DNA of 64,000 nt. It comes from Proteinivorax hydrogeniformans (lineage in GTDB: Bacteria > Bacillota > Proteinivoracia > Proteinivoracales > Proteinivoracaceae). Where the stretch lies: assembly GCF_040515995.1 (NCBI RefSeq), contig NZ_CP159485.1, forward strand, positions 1,116,001-1,180,000. Reading direction: 5' to 3'. Positions 16,678-23,508 of the stretch are shown here, one piece after another (positions within the stretch are counted from its first letter, which is position 1; each line of letters starts with the position of its first letter). A program made the translations under genes and the position numbers. The notes beneath the pieces were generated by a model, which did not search any database, was not told the DNA's origin, and saw nothing but the letters and a program-made list of their open reading frames with translations.

Positions 16678-16706
16678 TTGATATATGCAACCTTGAATGT
16701 TATAAT
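16678..16706 (+). promoter_or_regulatory. Promoter of the hydrogenase-type operon
   Basis: TTGATA at 16678-16683 and TATAAT at 16701-16706 with 17 bases between. It starts only 4 bases after the upstream stop codon. The -10 overlaps the Rex-like box listed next. Confidence 0.75.
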
Positions 16707-16714
16707 TTTAACAA
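16697..16714. promoter_or_regulatory. Candidate Rex-binding site
   Basis: The 18-mer ATGTTAT-AATT-TTAACAA has a perfect right half and a 5/7 left half of the clostridial Rex consensus TTGTTAA-N4-TTAACAA. It covers the -10. Rex binding here would repress the operon at low NADH/NAD+ ratio. Confidence 0.6.
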
Positions 16715-16756
16715 ACTAACAAACTGCAAAGGGTTGCATTTTTTTTAAGTTTTATA

Positions 16757-16770
16757 GTGAAATGTTTCAC
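16757..16770. promoter_or_regulatory. GTGAAA-TG-TTTCAC palindrome
   Basis: A perfect 6-bp inverted repeat with a 2-base centre, directly before the AGGAGGAG ribosome site (16771-16778) of the first DRTGG gene. It may be an operator or an mRNA hairpin. Another inverted pair, ATGCAACC (16685-16692) and GGTTGCAT (16732-16739, then a T run), flanks the Rex-like box. Confidence 0.4.
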
Positions 16771-16783
16771 AGGAGGAGAATTT

Positions 16784-17137
16784 ATGAATTTAAAAAAAGT
16801 TAGTCAGCTTGTAGGAGGAAAAGTAATTGCTGGTGAAGAATTCCTTAATAGAGAAATAAAAGCTGCTTACGGTGCAGATCTTTTAAGTGACGTCTTAGCT
16901 TTTACGGAAAGTGGCACCTTGCTTTTAACTGGACTAGTAAATAGCCAGGTAGTTAGGACTGCGGAAATGTTAGATTTGTGTGGAATTGTCGTTGTTAGAG
17001 GCAAAGAAGTAGAAGGTGATACATTAAAATTAGCTAAAGAGTGTAATATGACTATTATAGTAACTGATAAAACGATGTTCGAAAGCTGTGGAATTCTTTT
17101 TCATCACGGGGTTAAGCCTTGTGGTTTTACAAAATAG
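16784..17137 (+). CDS. DRTGG-domain protein (first of two)
   Basis: A 117-residue protein of the DRTGG type, a small domain also found in phosphotransacetylases and CBS proteins and thought to bind a ligand or nucleotide. It begins MNLKKVSQLVGGKVIAGEE and has GADLLSDVLAF, matching the family's N-terminal pattern, and alternating hydrophobic strands. An in-frame GTG at 16757 is rejected since the ribosome site 16771-16778 points to the ATG at 16784. It opens the operon of hydrogenase-type genes; a paralogue is at 18843. The function in such clusters is not known. Confidence 0.8.
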   Translation: MNLKKVSQLVGGKVIAGEEFLNREIKAAYGADLLSDVLAFTESGTLLLTGLVNSQVVRTAEMLDLCGIVVVRGKEVEGDTLKLAKECNMTIIVTDKTMFESCGILFHHGVKPCGFTK

Positions 17138-17152
17138 CGATGGAGAGTGGCC

Positions 17153-17572
17153 ATGGAGACATTAAAGGTTGTTTGGGAAGTTGAAAAGATGGATTTTAGT
17201 CGAGCTGGAGAGGGCTCAAGTAAGATAAAAAAAATGCTGCATCAATTTAGCATTCGCCCTGAAATTATGCGTAGGGTTGCCATAATCAGCTATGAGTCTG
17301 AAATGAACCTAGTTATCCACTCTTATGGTGGAACGATACAGGGAGAAGTGTTTCCTGACAAAGTAGTTGTTACGGCAAAAGATAATGGCCCGGGTATAAA
17401 AAACCTCAATCAAGCTATGAAGGCAGGTTTTTCAACTGCGCCATTTGAGGTTAGAGAAATGGGCTTTGGAGCTGGTATGGGCCTTCCTAACATAAAAAGA
17501 AGTGCAGACAACTTAGATATTAGCTCGACAGAAGAAGGCACAAATCTAGTAGCTACAGTCTATTTAAAATAG
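17153..17572 (+). CDS. Anti-sigma-factor-like ATP-binding protein (RsbW family)
   Basis: A 139-residue GHKL ATPase domain without histidine-phosphorelay parts, as in RsbW/SpoIIAB. The N box is around ESEMNLVIHSYGG, the G1 box is DNGPGI, and the G2 box is GFGAGMGLPNIKR. Such proteins are serine kinases or switch proteins binding sigma or anti-sigma partners. The ATG at 17153 is preferred over a GTG at 17147 by ribosome-site spacing. It lies between a DRTGG gene and the hydrogenase-like sensor, suggesting a signalling role for the operon; the target is unknown. Confidence 0.85.
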   Translation: METLKVVWEVEKMDFSRAGEGSSKIKKMLHQFSIRPEIMRRVAIISYESEMNLVIHSYGGTIQGEVFPDKVVVTAKDNGPGIKNLNQAMKAGFSTAPFEVREMGFGAGMGLPNIKRSADNLDISSTEEGTNLVATVYLK

Positions 17573-17594
17573 TTTTTAATAAGGAGGGAGAGGC

Positions 17595-18815
17595 ATGGCT
17601 GATTATCATTCCGTAAGACTTAGGGCAGGTTTATGTACTGGGTGTACTGCTTGCGTTACTTCCTGTCCTACTGAAGCGGTAAGAGTGTATGGACAAAAAG
17701 CCGAAATTTTAGCCTCAAGATGTACTGATTGTGGAGCTTGTCTTAAGGCGTGTCCAAACCATGCTAAAACCGGGAAAGTTGATAGCATTAAAGATTTGGA
17801 TCGATACAAATATAAAATTGCATTGCCTGACCCCGCTATATTTGGACAATTTGCTCCTGAGGTAGAGCCGCAGAGGGTGCTGGGGAGTTTTCTTTCGTTA
17901 GGATTTGACGAAGTTTTCGATGTTGCATTAGCGTGTGACTTAGTTTCTGAGAAAATAAAAGAAAAGTTAAAAGAAAGTAAGTCACCTCTAATATCAGCCT
18001 CATGTCCAGCGGTTATTCGCATGATTCAAGCCTTATATCCTGACCTTATAAAAAACTTAGTTCCTGTAGAGGCCCCTTTAGAAGTTGCTGGACAATTAGC
18101 AAGACAGCAAGCTGAAAAAAGAGGCCTTTTATCTAAAGATATAGGGATTTTCTATATATCGCCTTGTCCTGCTAAAGTAACTGCTGCTAAAAATCCAGTT
18201 GCTAGAAATAAATCCAGCGTAAGCGAGGTTCTTTCTATAGTGGATATATATGGCAATATCCTAAAGTTTGCTAATATGAAAAACCAAAAAACTTTAGAGC
18301 TAAAAGCCACAGGCAAAGGTTATGGTTGGGCCAGAGCCGGAGGAGAATCAATAGCAGTAGGAACAACTAATAATGTGGTTGTTGACGGAATAGAGCATGT
18401 AACTAAAGTACTTAGTGAAATAGAAATTGGAAAACTGACAAATGTTGATTATATAGAATGCTGGGCCTGTGTAGGAGGTTGTGTTGGTGGACCATTGGTG
18501 GTGGAAAACCCGTTTATCGCAACAGTTAAAATAAGAAAAAAAGCTGAAAAGCTTAATAAACAACAGAAGATAAACTTAAGTTGTGTAGATCAGTCGATTT
18601 TTGACTGGGACGATGGTATTAAACCAAGACAGGTTATGTCTTTAGATAACAACATGACAGTAGCTATAAGCAAAGGGAAAAAGCTACAAGAAGTACTAGA
18701 AAAGCTTCCTGGATATGATTGTGGAGCTTGTGGTGCTCCTACATGTAGCGCTCATGCTGAGGATTATATCCAAGGCACTATTAAAGACACAAGGTGTGTT
18801 TTTAAAAACGACTAG
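17595..18815 (+). CDS. [FeFe]-hydrogenase-like iron-sulfur protein, probable sensory/non-catalytic form
   Basis: A 406-residue protein. Residues 14-24 (C14-x2-C17-x2-C20-x3-C24) and the following RCTDCGACLKACP are two ferredoxin clusters. The hydrogenase H-cluster domain follows: L1 is SASCPAV with ligand C137 but Ser at the usual proton-relay cysteine (TSCCP in catalytic enzymes); L2 is SPCPAK with C191; L3 is ECWACVGGC with C292 and C296. The C terminus has a DCGACGAPTC four-cysteine Fe-S domain (PF04060-like). The loss of the relay cysteine is typical of putative sensory hydrogenases (HydS-like). It is set among signalling genes, which supports a sensor role; catalysis is not excluded. Confidence 0.85.
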   Translation: MADYHSVRLRAGLCTGCTACVTSCPTEAVRVYGQKAEILASRCTDCGACLKACPNHAKTGKVDSIKDLDRYKYKIALPDPAIFGQFAPEVEPQRVLGSFLSLGFDEVFDVALACDLVSEKIKEKLKESKSPLISASCPAVIRMIQALYPDLIKNLVPVEAPLEVAGQLARQQAEKRGLLSKDIGIFYISPCPAKVTAAKNPVARNKSSVSEVLSIVDIYGNILKFANMKNQKTLELKATGKGYGWARAGGESIAVGTTNNVVVDGIEHVTKVLSEIEIGKLTNVDYIECWACVGGCVGGPLVVENPFIATVKIRKKAEKLNKQQKINLSCVDQSIFDWDDGIKPRQVMSLDNNMTVAISKGKKLQEVLEKLPGYDCGACGAPTCSAHAEDYIQGTIKDTRCVFKND

Positions 18816-18842
18816 CTTTTATTAGAAAGGCAAGGTGATAAC

Positions 18843-19187
18843 ATGAAGTTAAAAGATGTGGCCAAAAAGCTTAATTTAAAAGAACTAAATTCAACAAACC
18901 TTGAAATAGAAGTAAAAGGTGGGCTATCAACTGACTTACTTAGTTTGGTTCTTGCTAATAGTAGCCCGGGCAGCATTTGGGTAACTCACCAAAACCATCC
19001 TAACATTATTGCTGTTTCTTTACTTGCGGAGTTATCAGCTATTATTGTTATCGGTAAAGTTGAAAAAGAAACTGTAGATATTGCAAAGGAAAAAGGTGTC
19101 AACCTGTTTTTTACTAACAAACCATTGTTTGACACAGTTGGGTGTTTATACTCCCTAGGCATAAAAGCTGAAGATGCCACTGTATAA
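18843..19187 (+). CDS. DRTGG-domain protein (second)
   Basis: A 114-residue paralogue of the protein at 16784, with the same start pattern (MKLKDVAKKLNLKEL), a GGLSTDLLSLVL segment, and a matching C-terminal VNLFFTNKPLFDTVGCLYSLGI. Two different copies flank the hydrogenase-like gene and might form a heterodimer; this is speculation. An AAGGTGAT ribosome site precedes the ATG. It overlaps the PHP gene by 14 bases. Confidence 0.8.
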   Translation: MKLKDVAKKLNLKELNSTNLEIEVKGGLSTDLLSLVLANSSPGSIWVTHQNHPNIIAVSLLAELSAIIVIGKVEKETVDIAKEKGVNLFFTNKPLFDTVGCLYSLGIKAEDATV

Positions 19188-19923
19188 GGGAGATATGCAT
19201 ATTCATAGTGTATTATCACCGTGCGCAGACCTATCGATGGGTCCCAAAAATATAATCAGCGCAGCAAAAGCAAAGGGTGTAAACATAATTGGCGTTACCG
19301 ATCATAACTCAGCAAAAAATTTAGCTGCTTTTGAAAAATTAGCTAAACTGGAAAGAAGTATCACTTTGCTATATGGTATTGAAGTGGAGACAAAGGAAGA
19401 GATTCATGTGCTTTGTTACTTTGAAACCTTAGATAAGGTTTCAGCATTTGATAATATTATTTATGACTCTATCAAAGACGTTAAGAATAACCCTGACATT
19501 TTTGGTGATCAGGTTATTATAGATAGCGACGAAAATATTATTGGGTATGAAGAAAAACTTTTGCTACAGCGTTGTGAGTTAACTATTCAACAACTAGCTG
19601 ATAAAGTAAATAAATTTGATGGCATGATTATTCCTGCTCATATAGATAGGCCTAGTAACGGTATTTTGACCAATCTTGGGTTTGTGCCTGAAAACATATA
19701 CTTTGATGCTTTTGAAATAAGTCCAAATACCAAAACCGAAGATGTACTAAAGACTCATCCATATTTGAAGAATAAAAACCTCATAAGAAGTTCTGATGCC
19801 CATTTGTTAACAGAGGTGGGGAAGGCGGTAATAAACTTTCAAATGCCTCATCCAACCTTTGAAAATATAAAGTTTGCCTTTTTAAATAGACTTGGCAGGA
19901 GGTGGTGGGTCTCAAGTGAATGA
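19174..19923 (+). CDS. PHP-domain metal-dependent phosphoesterase
   Basis: A 249-residue PHP-fold protein. Metal ligands appear in DMHIHSVLSPC (near residues 7-17), GVTDHN (about 41-46), the EVETKEEIHVLCYF strand, PAHIDRP (about 155-161) and SSDAHLL near 208-214. This is the TrpH-like group that hydrolyses nucleotide or sugar phosphates. The start overlaps the DRTGG gene, and the end overlaps the possible GTG start of the NuoE-like gene. The substrate is unknown. In a signalling operon it could remove a phosphorylated or nucleotide signal. Confidence 0.85.
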   Translation: MPLYKGDMHIHSVLSPCADLSMGPKNIISAAKAKGVNIIGVTDHNSAKNLAAFEKLAKLERSITLLYGIEVETKEEIHVLCYFETLDKVSAFDNIIYDSIKDVKNNPDIFGDQVIIDSDENIIGYEEKLLLQRCELTIQQLADKVNKFDGMIIPAHIDRPSNGILTNLGFVPENIYFDAFEISPNTKTEDVLKTHPYLKNKNLIRSSDAHLLTEVGKAVINFQMPHPTFENIKFAFLNRLGRRWWVSSE

Positions 19924-19966
19924 TAAAAACAAAAGCAATTTGCGAAACACGAAAGGAGCGAAAAAA

Positions 19967-20467
19967 ATGGAGAAATTAAACAAATGCTGTTGTGGAAATG
20001 ACAACCAACAGGATGAAAAGAAAGTTGAGCTTGAAAAACTATTTGCAGAGTACAAAGGGAAAAAAGGTGCATTAATCCCTGTACTGCAAAAAGCTCAAGA
20101 TATTTACGGATATTTGCCTAAAGAAGTTATTGCAGATATAGCAGATGGACTAAACTTACCTGTTAGCCAAGTTTATGGAGTTTGTACTTTTTATTCTCAA
20201 TTCCATCTAAACCCTAGAGGTGAAAATATTATTCGGGTTTGCATGGGTACTGCTTGTCATGTTAGAGGAGCAGATAAAGTTTTAGAAAGACTTCAAGCAG
20301 ACCTAGGTGTTGAACCTGGTGAAACCACAGAAGATCTAAAGTTCACTTTAGAGTCAGTTGCATGTATAGGTGCCTGTGGTTTGGCTCCAGTTATTATGAT
20401 TAATGATAATACTCACGGCAGGTTAGATGCCGATACAGTTTCAGAAGTCTTAGACAAATATAAATAA
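19967..20467 (+). CDS. nuoE: NuoE-like [2Fe-2S] subunit of a soluble NADH module (HydC type)
   Basis: A 166-residue thioredoxin-like [2Fe-2S] protein of the 24-kDa complex I family. Ligands are the first pair in CMGTACHVRG and the second pair in CIGACGLAP. It transfers electrons to or from the NuoF-like flavoprotein three genes on. The ATG at 19967 follows AAAGGAG at 19952-19958; an alternative GTG at 19916, preceded by AGGAGGTGG, would add 17 residues. In electron-bifurcating hydrogenases this is subunit HydC, but the matching HydA gene is not found here. Confidence 0.9.
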   Translation: MEKLNKCCCGNDNQQDEKKVELEKLFAEYKGKKGALIPVLQKAQDIYGYLPKEVIADIADGLNLPVSQVYGVCTFYSQFHLNPRGENIIRVCMGTACHVRGADKVLERLQADLGVEPGETTEDLKFTLESVACIGACGLAPVIMINDNTHGRLDADTVSEVLDKYK

Positions 20468-20469
20468 TT

Positions 20470-21018
20470 ATGAAGGATTTATCTCACGTTATTTTAGATT
20501 TAGTTCAAAACTCTATATCTGCAGATGCAGATCAGGTTTCCATTGAGGTTTTTAAATCTAAGAAACAAAACCTGTTATCTGTTTGTATAACTGACAATGG
20601 AAAAGGTATGAATGAGCAGGAAGTCAAAAAATCAACAGACCCTTATTATACTACGCGCACTACTAGGGACATAGGTTTGGGATTGCCTTTAATTAAGATG
20701 ATGGCTAAGCAAGCTGATGGAGACTTTAAAATAAATTCCAAGCCACAAAATGGCACTTGTGTATATTTTTCATTTGCTCTAGAGCATTGGGATTGCCCTC
20801 CGGTGGGCGATTTAGCGGCTACCTTTATCTCCTTTTTCGTTCTGCAACAGGATATTACAATATCTTTAAAGGTGGATAATGGTAGCGAAAGCTTTGAATT
20901 AAGCAATCAAGAAATATACGATGAACTTTCCGCTGACCAGATTACTAAGCAGTGGGTGTTAGATTGGGTAAAAGAGCTCATAGAGGACAATATTATGAAA
21001 ATTTTAAGGGAGGGATAG
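20470..21018 (+). CDS. GHKL ATP-binding protein (histidine-kinase-like ATPase domain)
   Basis: A 182-residue stand-alone HATPase. The N box is in LSHVILDLVQNSISADA, the G1 box is TDNGKGM, a DPYYTTRTTRDIGLGLPLIK stretch combines F and G2 boxes, and NGTCVYF is G3. It has no dimerisation/histidine domain. It belongs to a group regularly found between NuoE-like and NuoF-like genes in hydrogenase operons. The C-terminal 70 residues are an added domain I do not recognise. The role is probably regulatory, by kinase or protein-switch action; no partner is evident. Confidence 0.85.
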   Translation: MKDLSHVILDLVQNSISADADQVSIEVFKSKKQNLLSVCITDNGKGMNEQEVKKSTDPYYTTRTTRDIGLGLPLIKMMAKQADGDFKINSKPQNGTCVYFSFALEHWDCPPVGDLAATFISFFVLQQDITISLKVDNGSESFELSNQEIYDELSADQITKQWVLDWVKELIEDNIMKILREG

Positions 21019-21020
21019 TT

Positions 21021-21395
21021 TTGAGTAAGAAAATAAAATCTTTAGAGGATTTAAGAAAGCTAAGACAAGAAAAGGAAAAGTTAACCTCTCCTAGAGAAGG
21101 CGATAACATCCAGGTTATCATTGGAATGGGTACTTGTGGTATCGCTGCAGGGGCTAGGGATGTAATGCTGACCTTACTAGATGAGATTAACAGACATAAT
21201 TTGAAGGTAAACGTTACTCAAACTGGTTGTATAGGTATGTGTGAAAAGGAGCCACTTTTAGACGTAGTAGTTCCAGGTGAAGGTAGAATAACATATGGAA
21301 AAGTTACACAAGACGTAGTTAAACAAATAGTATCTCAACATTTAGCTAACGGACAAATTGTAAAGCAAAATGTTGTAGGAAAAATAGAAGAGTAA
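21021..21395 (+). CDS. Thioredoxin-like [2Fe-2S] ferredoxin
   Basis: A 124-residue protein with the NuoE-type [2Fe-2S] fold in minimal form. The ligand Cys are C46 in GMGTCGIAAGA and the pair in TGCIGMCEKEP. The open frame continues to 20952, but AGGGAGGG (21006-21013) sets the start at the TTG at 21021, three bases after the ATPase stop. It resembles the N-terminal domain of the NuoF-like protein downstream and probably exchanges electrons with it. Confidence 0.85.
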   Translation: MSKKIKSLEDLRKLRQEKEKLTSPREGDNIQVIIGMGTCGIAAGARDVMLTLLDEINRHNLKVNVTQTGCIGMCEKEPLLDVVVPGEGRITYGKVTQDVVKQIVSQHLANGQIVKQNVVGKIEE

Positions 21396-21407
21396 GGGGG
21401 TAAAAAG

Positions 21408-23201
21408 ATGGAGCTTTATAGAGGTCATATACTAATATGTTCTGGGACAGGTTGTATATCTTCTGGAGCAAATAGCATAAAAGCGGCTTTTGAAAAACAA
21501 CTAGCTGAAAAAGACTTAAGTGGTGAGTTTAAACTGATTGAGACAGGGTGTCATGGTTTTTGCGAGATGGGGCCGATAGCTATAGTTTACCCAGAAGGCA
21601 CTTTTTATTGCCGATTAGAAAACGAAGATGTGGAAACTATTGTGGAAGAGCATCTTATCAAGGGAAGGTTAGTTAAAGAAAAGCTTTATAACCCTCCTCA
21701 TAGCGAGGATAAAATTCCTTCTTATAAAGAAATTGATTTTTATAAAAAACAACACCGTATCGCTCTTAGAAACTGTGGTTATGTAAACCCTGAGGATATT
21801 GATGAGTATATCGTAAAAGGTGGCTACGAAGCCTTGGGTAAAGTGCTTTCAGAAATGTCGCCAAGTCAGGCTATTGAGGAAATGAAAAAATCCGGATTAA
21901 GAGGTAGGGGAGGCGGTGGATTCCCTACTGGACTGAAATGGGAGTTTGCTAGCAAAACCGAAAGTGATAAAAAATATATGATTTGTAACGCTGACGAAGG
22001 CGACCCTGGAGCTTTTATGGATAGAAGTATACTTGAGGGAGATCCGCATAGTATCATTGAGGGGATGGTTATTGGTGGCTATGCGACAGGTGCTGATGAA
22101 GGCTATGTTTATATCCGAGCAGAATATCCTCTAGCAATCAACAGATTAAAAACTGCACTAGCACAAGCAAAAGAGTATGGCATGTTGGGAGAGAATATTT
22201 TAGGAACAGGCTTTAATTTTGAACTTCATATAAAAGAAGGTGCTGGAGCATTTGTCTGTGGAGAGGAAACAGCGTTAATGCACTCAATTGAAGGAAAGCG
22301 AGGTATGCCTAGACCTAGACCACCATTCCCTGCAGTTAAAGGTTTATGGGGAAAACCTTCAAACATAAACAATGTAGAGACCTTTGCTAATGTTCCTGTT
22401 ATATTTGAAAAAGGTGCTGATTGGTTTGCCAGCTTAGGTACAGAGAAGAGTAAAGGAACTAAAGTTTTTGCTTTAACCGGAAAAATTAACAACACTGGCC
22501 TAGCAGAAGTGCCTATGGGTATCTCAGTTAGAGAGATTATCTATGACATCGGTGGGGGCATAACTAATGATAAAAAGTTTAAAGCTGTTCAAATTGGAGG
22601 ACCTTCAGGTGGATGCTTACCAGAAGACTTAATAGATCTACCTGTAGACTATGACTCATTAATAGAAGCAGGAGCGATGATGGGCTCAGGTGGGCTTGTG
22701 GTTATGGATGAAGAGACCTGCATGGTTGACTTAGCTAGATTTTTCCTAAACTTTACTCAAGACGAATCATGTGGTAAATGCACTCCATGTCGCGAGGGTA
22801 CAAAACGAATGTTAGAAATCCTTGAGAGAATCGTCGACGGCAAAGGGCAAGATGGTGATATCGAACTACTAGAAGAGCTCGGAGAAACTATTAAGACAAC
22901 ATCCCTTTGTGGACTTGGTCAAACAGCCCCTAACCCAGTGCTAAGTACATTAAAATACTTTAGAGATGAATACGAAGCTCATATTCATGATGGAAGGTGT
23001 CCTGCTGGTGCTTGCTCTGCGTTAGCAAAATATGTGATTGACCAAGAAAAGTGTAAAAAATGTACGCTATGTACAAAGGTTTGTCCAGTGAGTGCTATAG
23101 AAGGAAAACCAAAAGAAGTGCATAAAATCGACCCAAATGTGTGTACTGCCTGTGGTGTTTGTGTCGACACATGTAAGTTTGATGCTATAAAAAAGGGTTA
23201 G
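21408..23201 (+). CDS. nuoF: NuoF-like NADH-binding flavoprotein subunit (HydB type)
   Basis: A 597-residue flavin-iron-sulfur protein. Domains in order: an N-terminal [2Fe-2S] thioredoxin-like domain (about 8-90, CSGTGC and GCHGFCEMGP); the NADH/FMN domain with GLRGRGGGGFPTG and CNADEGDPGAF; an SLBB region (GGPSGGC); the N3-type 4Fe-4S site ESCGKCTPCREGT; and a C-terminal 2[4Fe-4S] ferredoxin (CKKCTLCTKVCP and CTACGVCVDTC). This is the full HydB/HndC layout. It should pass electrons between NAD(H) and ferredoxin or a catalytic partner. The hydA gene normally next is absent. Confidence 0.95.
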   Translation: MELYRGHILICSGTGCISSGANSIKAAFEKQLAEKDLSGEFKLIETGCHGFCEMGPIAIVYPEGTFYCRLENEDVETIVEEHLIKGRLVKEKLYNPPHSEDKIPSYKEIDFYKKQHRIALRNCGYVNPEDIDEYIVKGGYEALGKVLSEMSPSQAIEEMKKSGLRGRGGGGFPTGLKWEFASKTESDKKYMICNADEGDPGAFMDRSILEGDPHSIIEGMVIGGYATGADEGYVYIRAEYPLAINRLKTALAQAKEYGMLGENILGTGFNFELHIKEGAGAFVCGEETALMHSIEGKRGMPRPRPPFPAVKGLWGKPSNINNVETFANVPVIFEKGADWFASLGTEKSKGTKVFALTGKINNTGLAEVPMGISVREIIYDIGGGITNDKKFKAVQIGGPSGGCLPEDLIDLPVDYDSLIEAGAMMGSGGLVVMDEETCMVDLARFFLNFTQDESCGKCTPCREGTKRMLEILERIVDGKGQDGDIELLEELGETIKTTSLCGLGQTAPNPVLSTLKYFRDEYEAHIHDGRCPAGACSALAKYVIDQEKCKKCTLCTKVCPVSAIEGKPKEVHKIDPNVCTACGVCVDTCKFDAIKKG

Positions 23202-23213
23202 ATAAAGGAGTAA

Positions 23214-23273
23214 ATGTCAAAAAAGACAATACTTAAAGCTGATTTAGCGAGCTGTTTAGCAACTTTTCTTTAG
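23214..23273 (+). CDS. Possible 19-residue peptide
   Basis: ATG at 23214 follows AAAGGAG (23204-23210), 13 bases after the nuoF-type stop. The reading MSKKTILKADLASCLATFL ends with TAG. It could be a leader peptide, a trace of a lost downstream gene, or chance. The ribosome site lies in a repeat (GGAGTAAA, 23207-23214) that can pair with TTTACTCC at 23285-23292. No family is recognised. Confidence 0.25.
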   Translation: MSKKTILKADLASCLATFL

Positions 23274-23339
23274 ATTAAGGGCTTTTTACTCCAAAGAAAA
23301 ATATAATTTTTCCAATAGGTAACATTTTTTTCTCATACA

Positions 23340-23374
23340 AAGGAAACCCTAATTTTAAATGGGTTTCCTTTTTT
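23340..23374 (+). terminator. Terminator of the hydrogenase-type operon
   Basis: Perfect 10-bp stem AAGGAAACCC/GGGTTTCCTT, 11-base loop, T run. Confidence 0.9.
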
Positions 23375-23412
23375 AATCCATAATTTTTTTAATAATGTTT
23401 CTTTTATAGAGG

Positions 23413-23430
23413 TTGTGTTTTTATTTACAA
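23413..23430. promoter_or_regulatory. Candidate Rex-binding site of rex
   Basis: TTGTGTTTTTATTTACAA is 18 bases long with TTGT and ACAA at its ends, as in Rex operators (TTGTTAA-N4-TTAACAA); the inner bases match less well. It overlaps the putative -35 of rex, which suggests autoregulation. Confidence 0.55.
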
Positions 23431-23453
23431 ACTAAAAAAAGTTATGGTAATAT
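23424..23453 (+). promoter_or_regulatory. Candidate promoter of rex
   Basis: TTTACA at 23424-23429 and TAATAT at 23448-23453 with 18 bases between. Confidence 0.5.
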
Positions 23454-23508
23454 AAAAGTAGTTTTTATTTAATAATAGTTTAATTGTTTTTATTAAGGAG
23501 GTAGTAAA

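Larger units (their letters stand above)
23202..23508. other. Intergenic region between the nuoF-type gene and rex
   Basis: Holds a 19-codon open frame with a good ribosome site (23214-23273), two alternative inverted repeats, a terminator (23340-23374), the Rex-like box and the rex promoter. No remnant of a hydrogenase large subunit is recognisable. Confidence 0.7.

Noticed and set aside
23202-23508. Remnant of a hydA gene
   Set aside because: No H-cluster motif or HydA N-terminal sequence can be read in any frame; the short peptide does not match.
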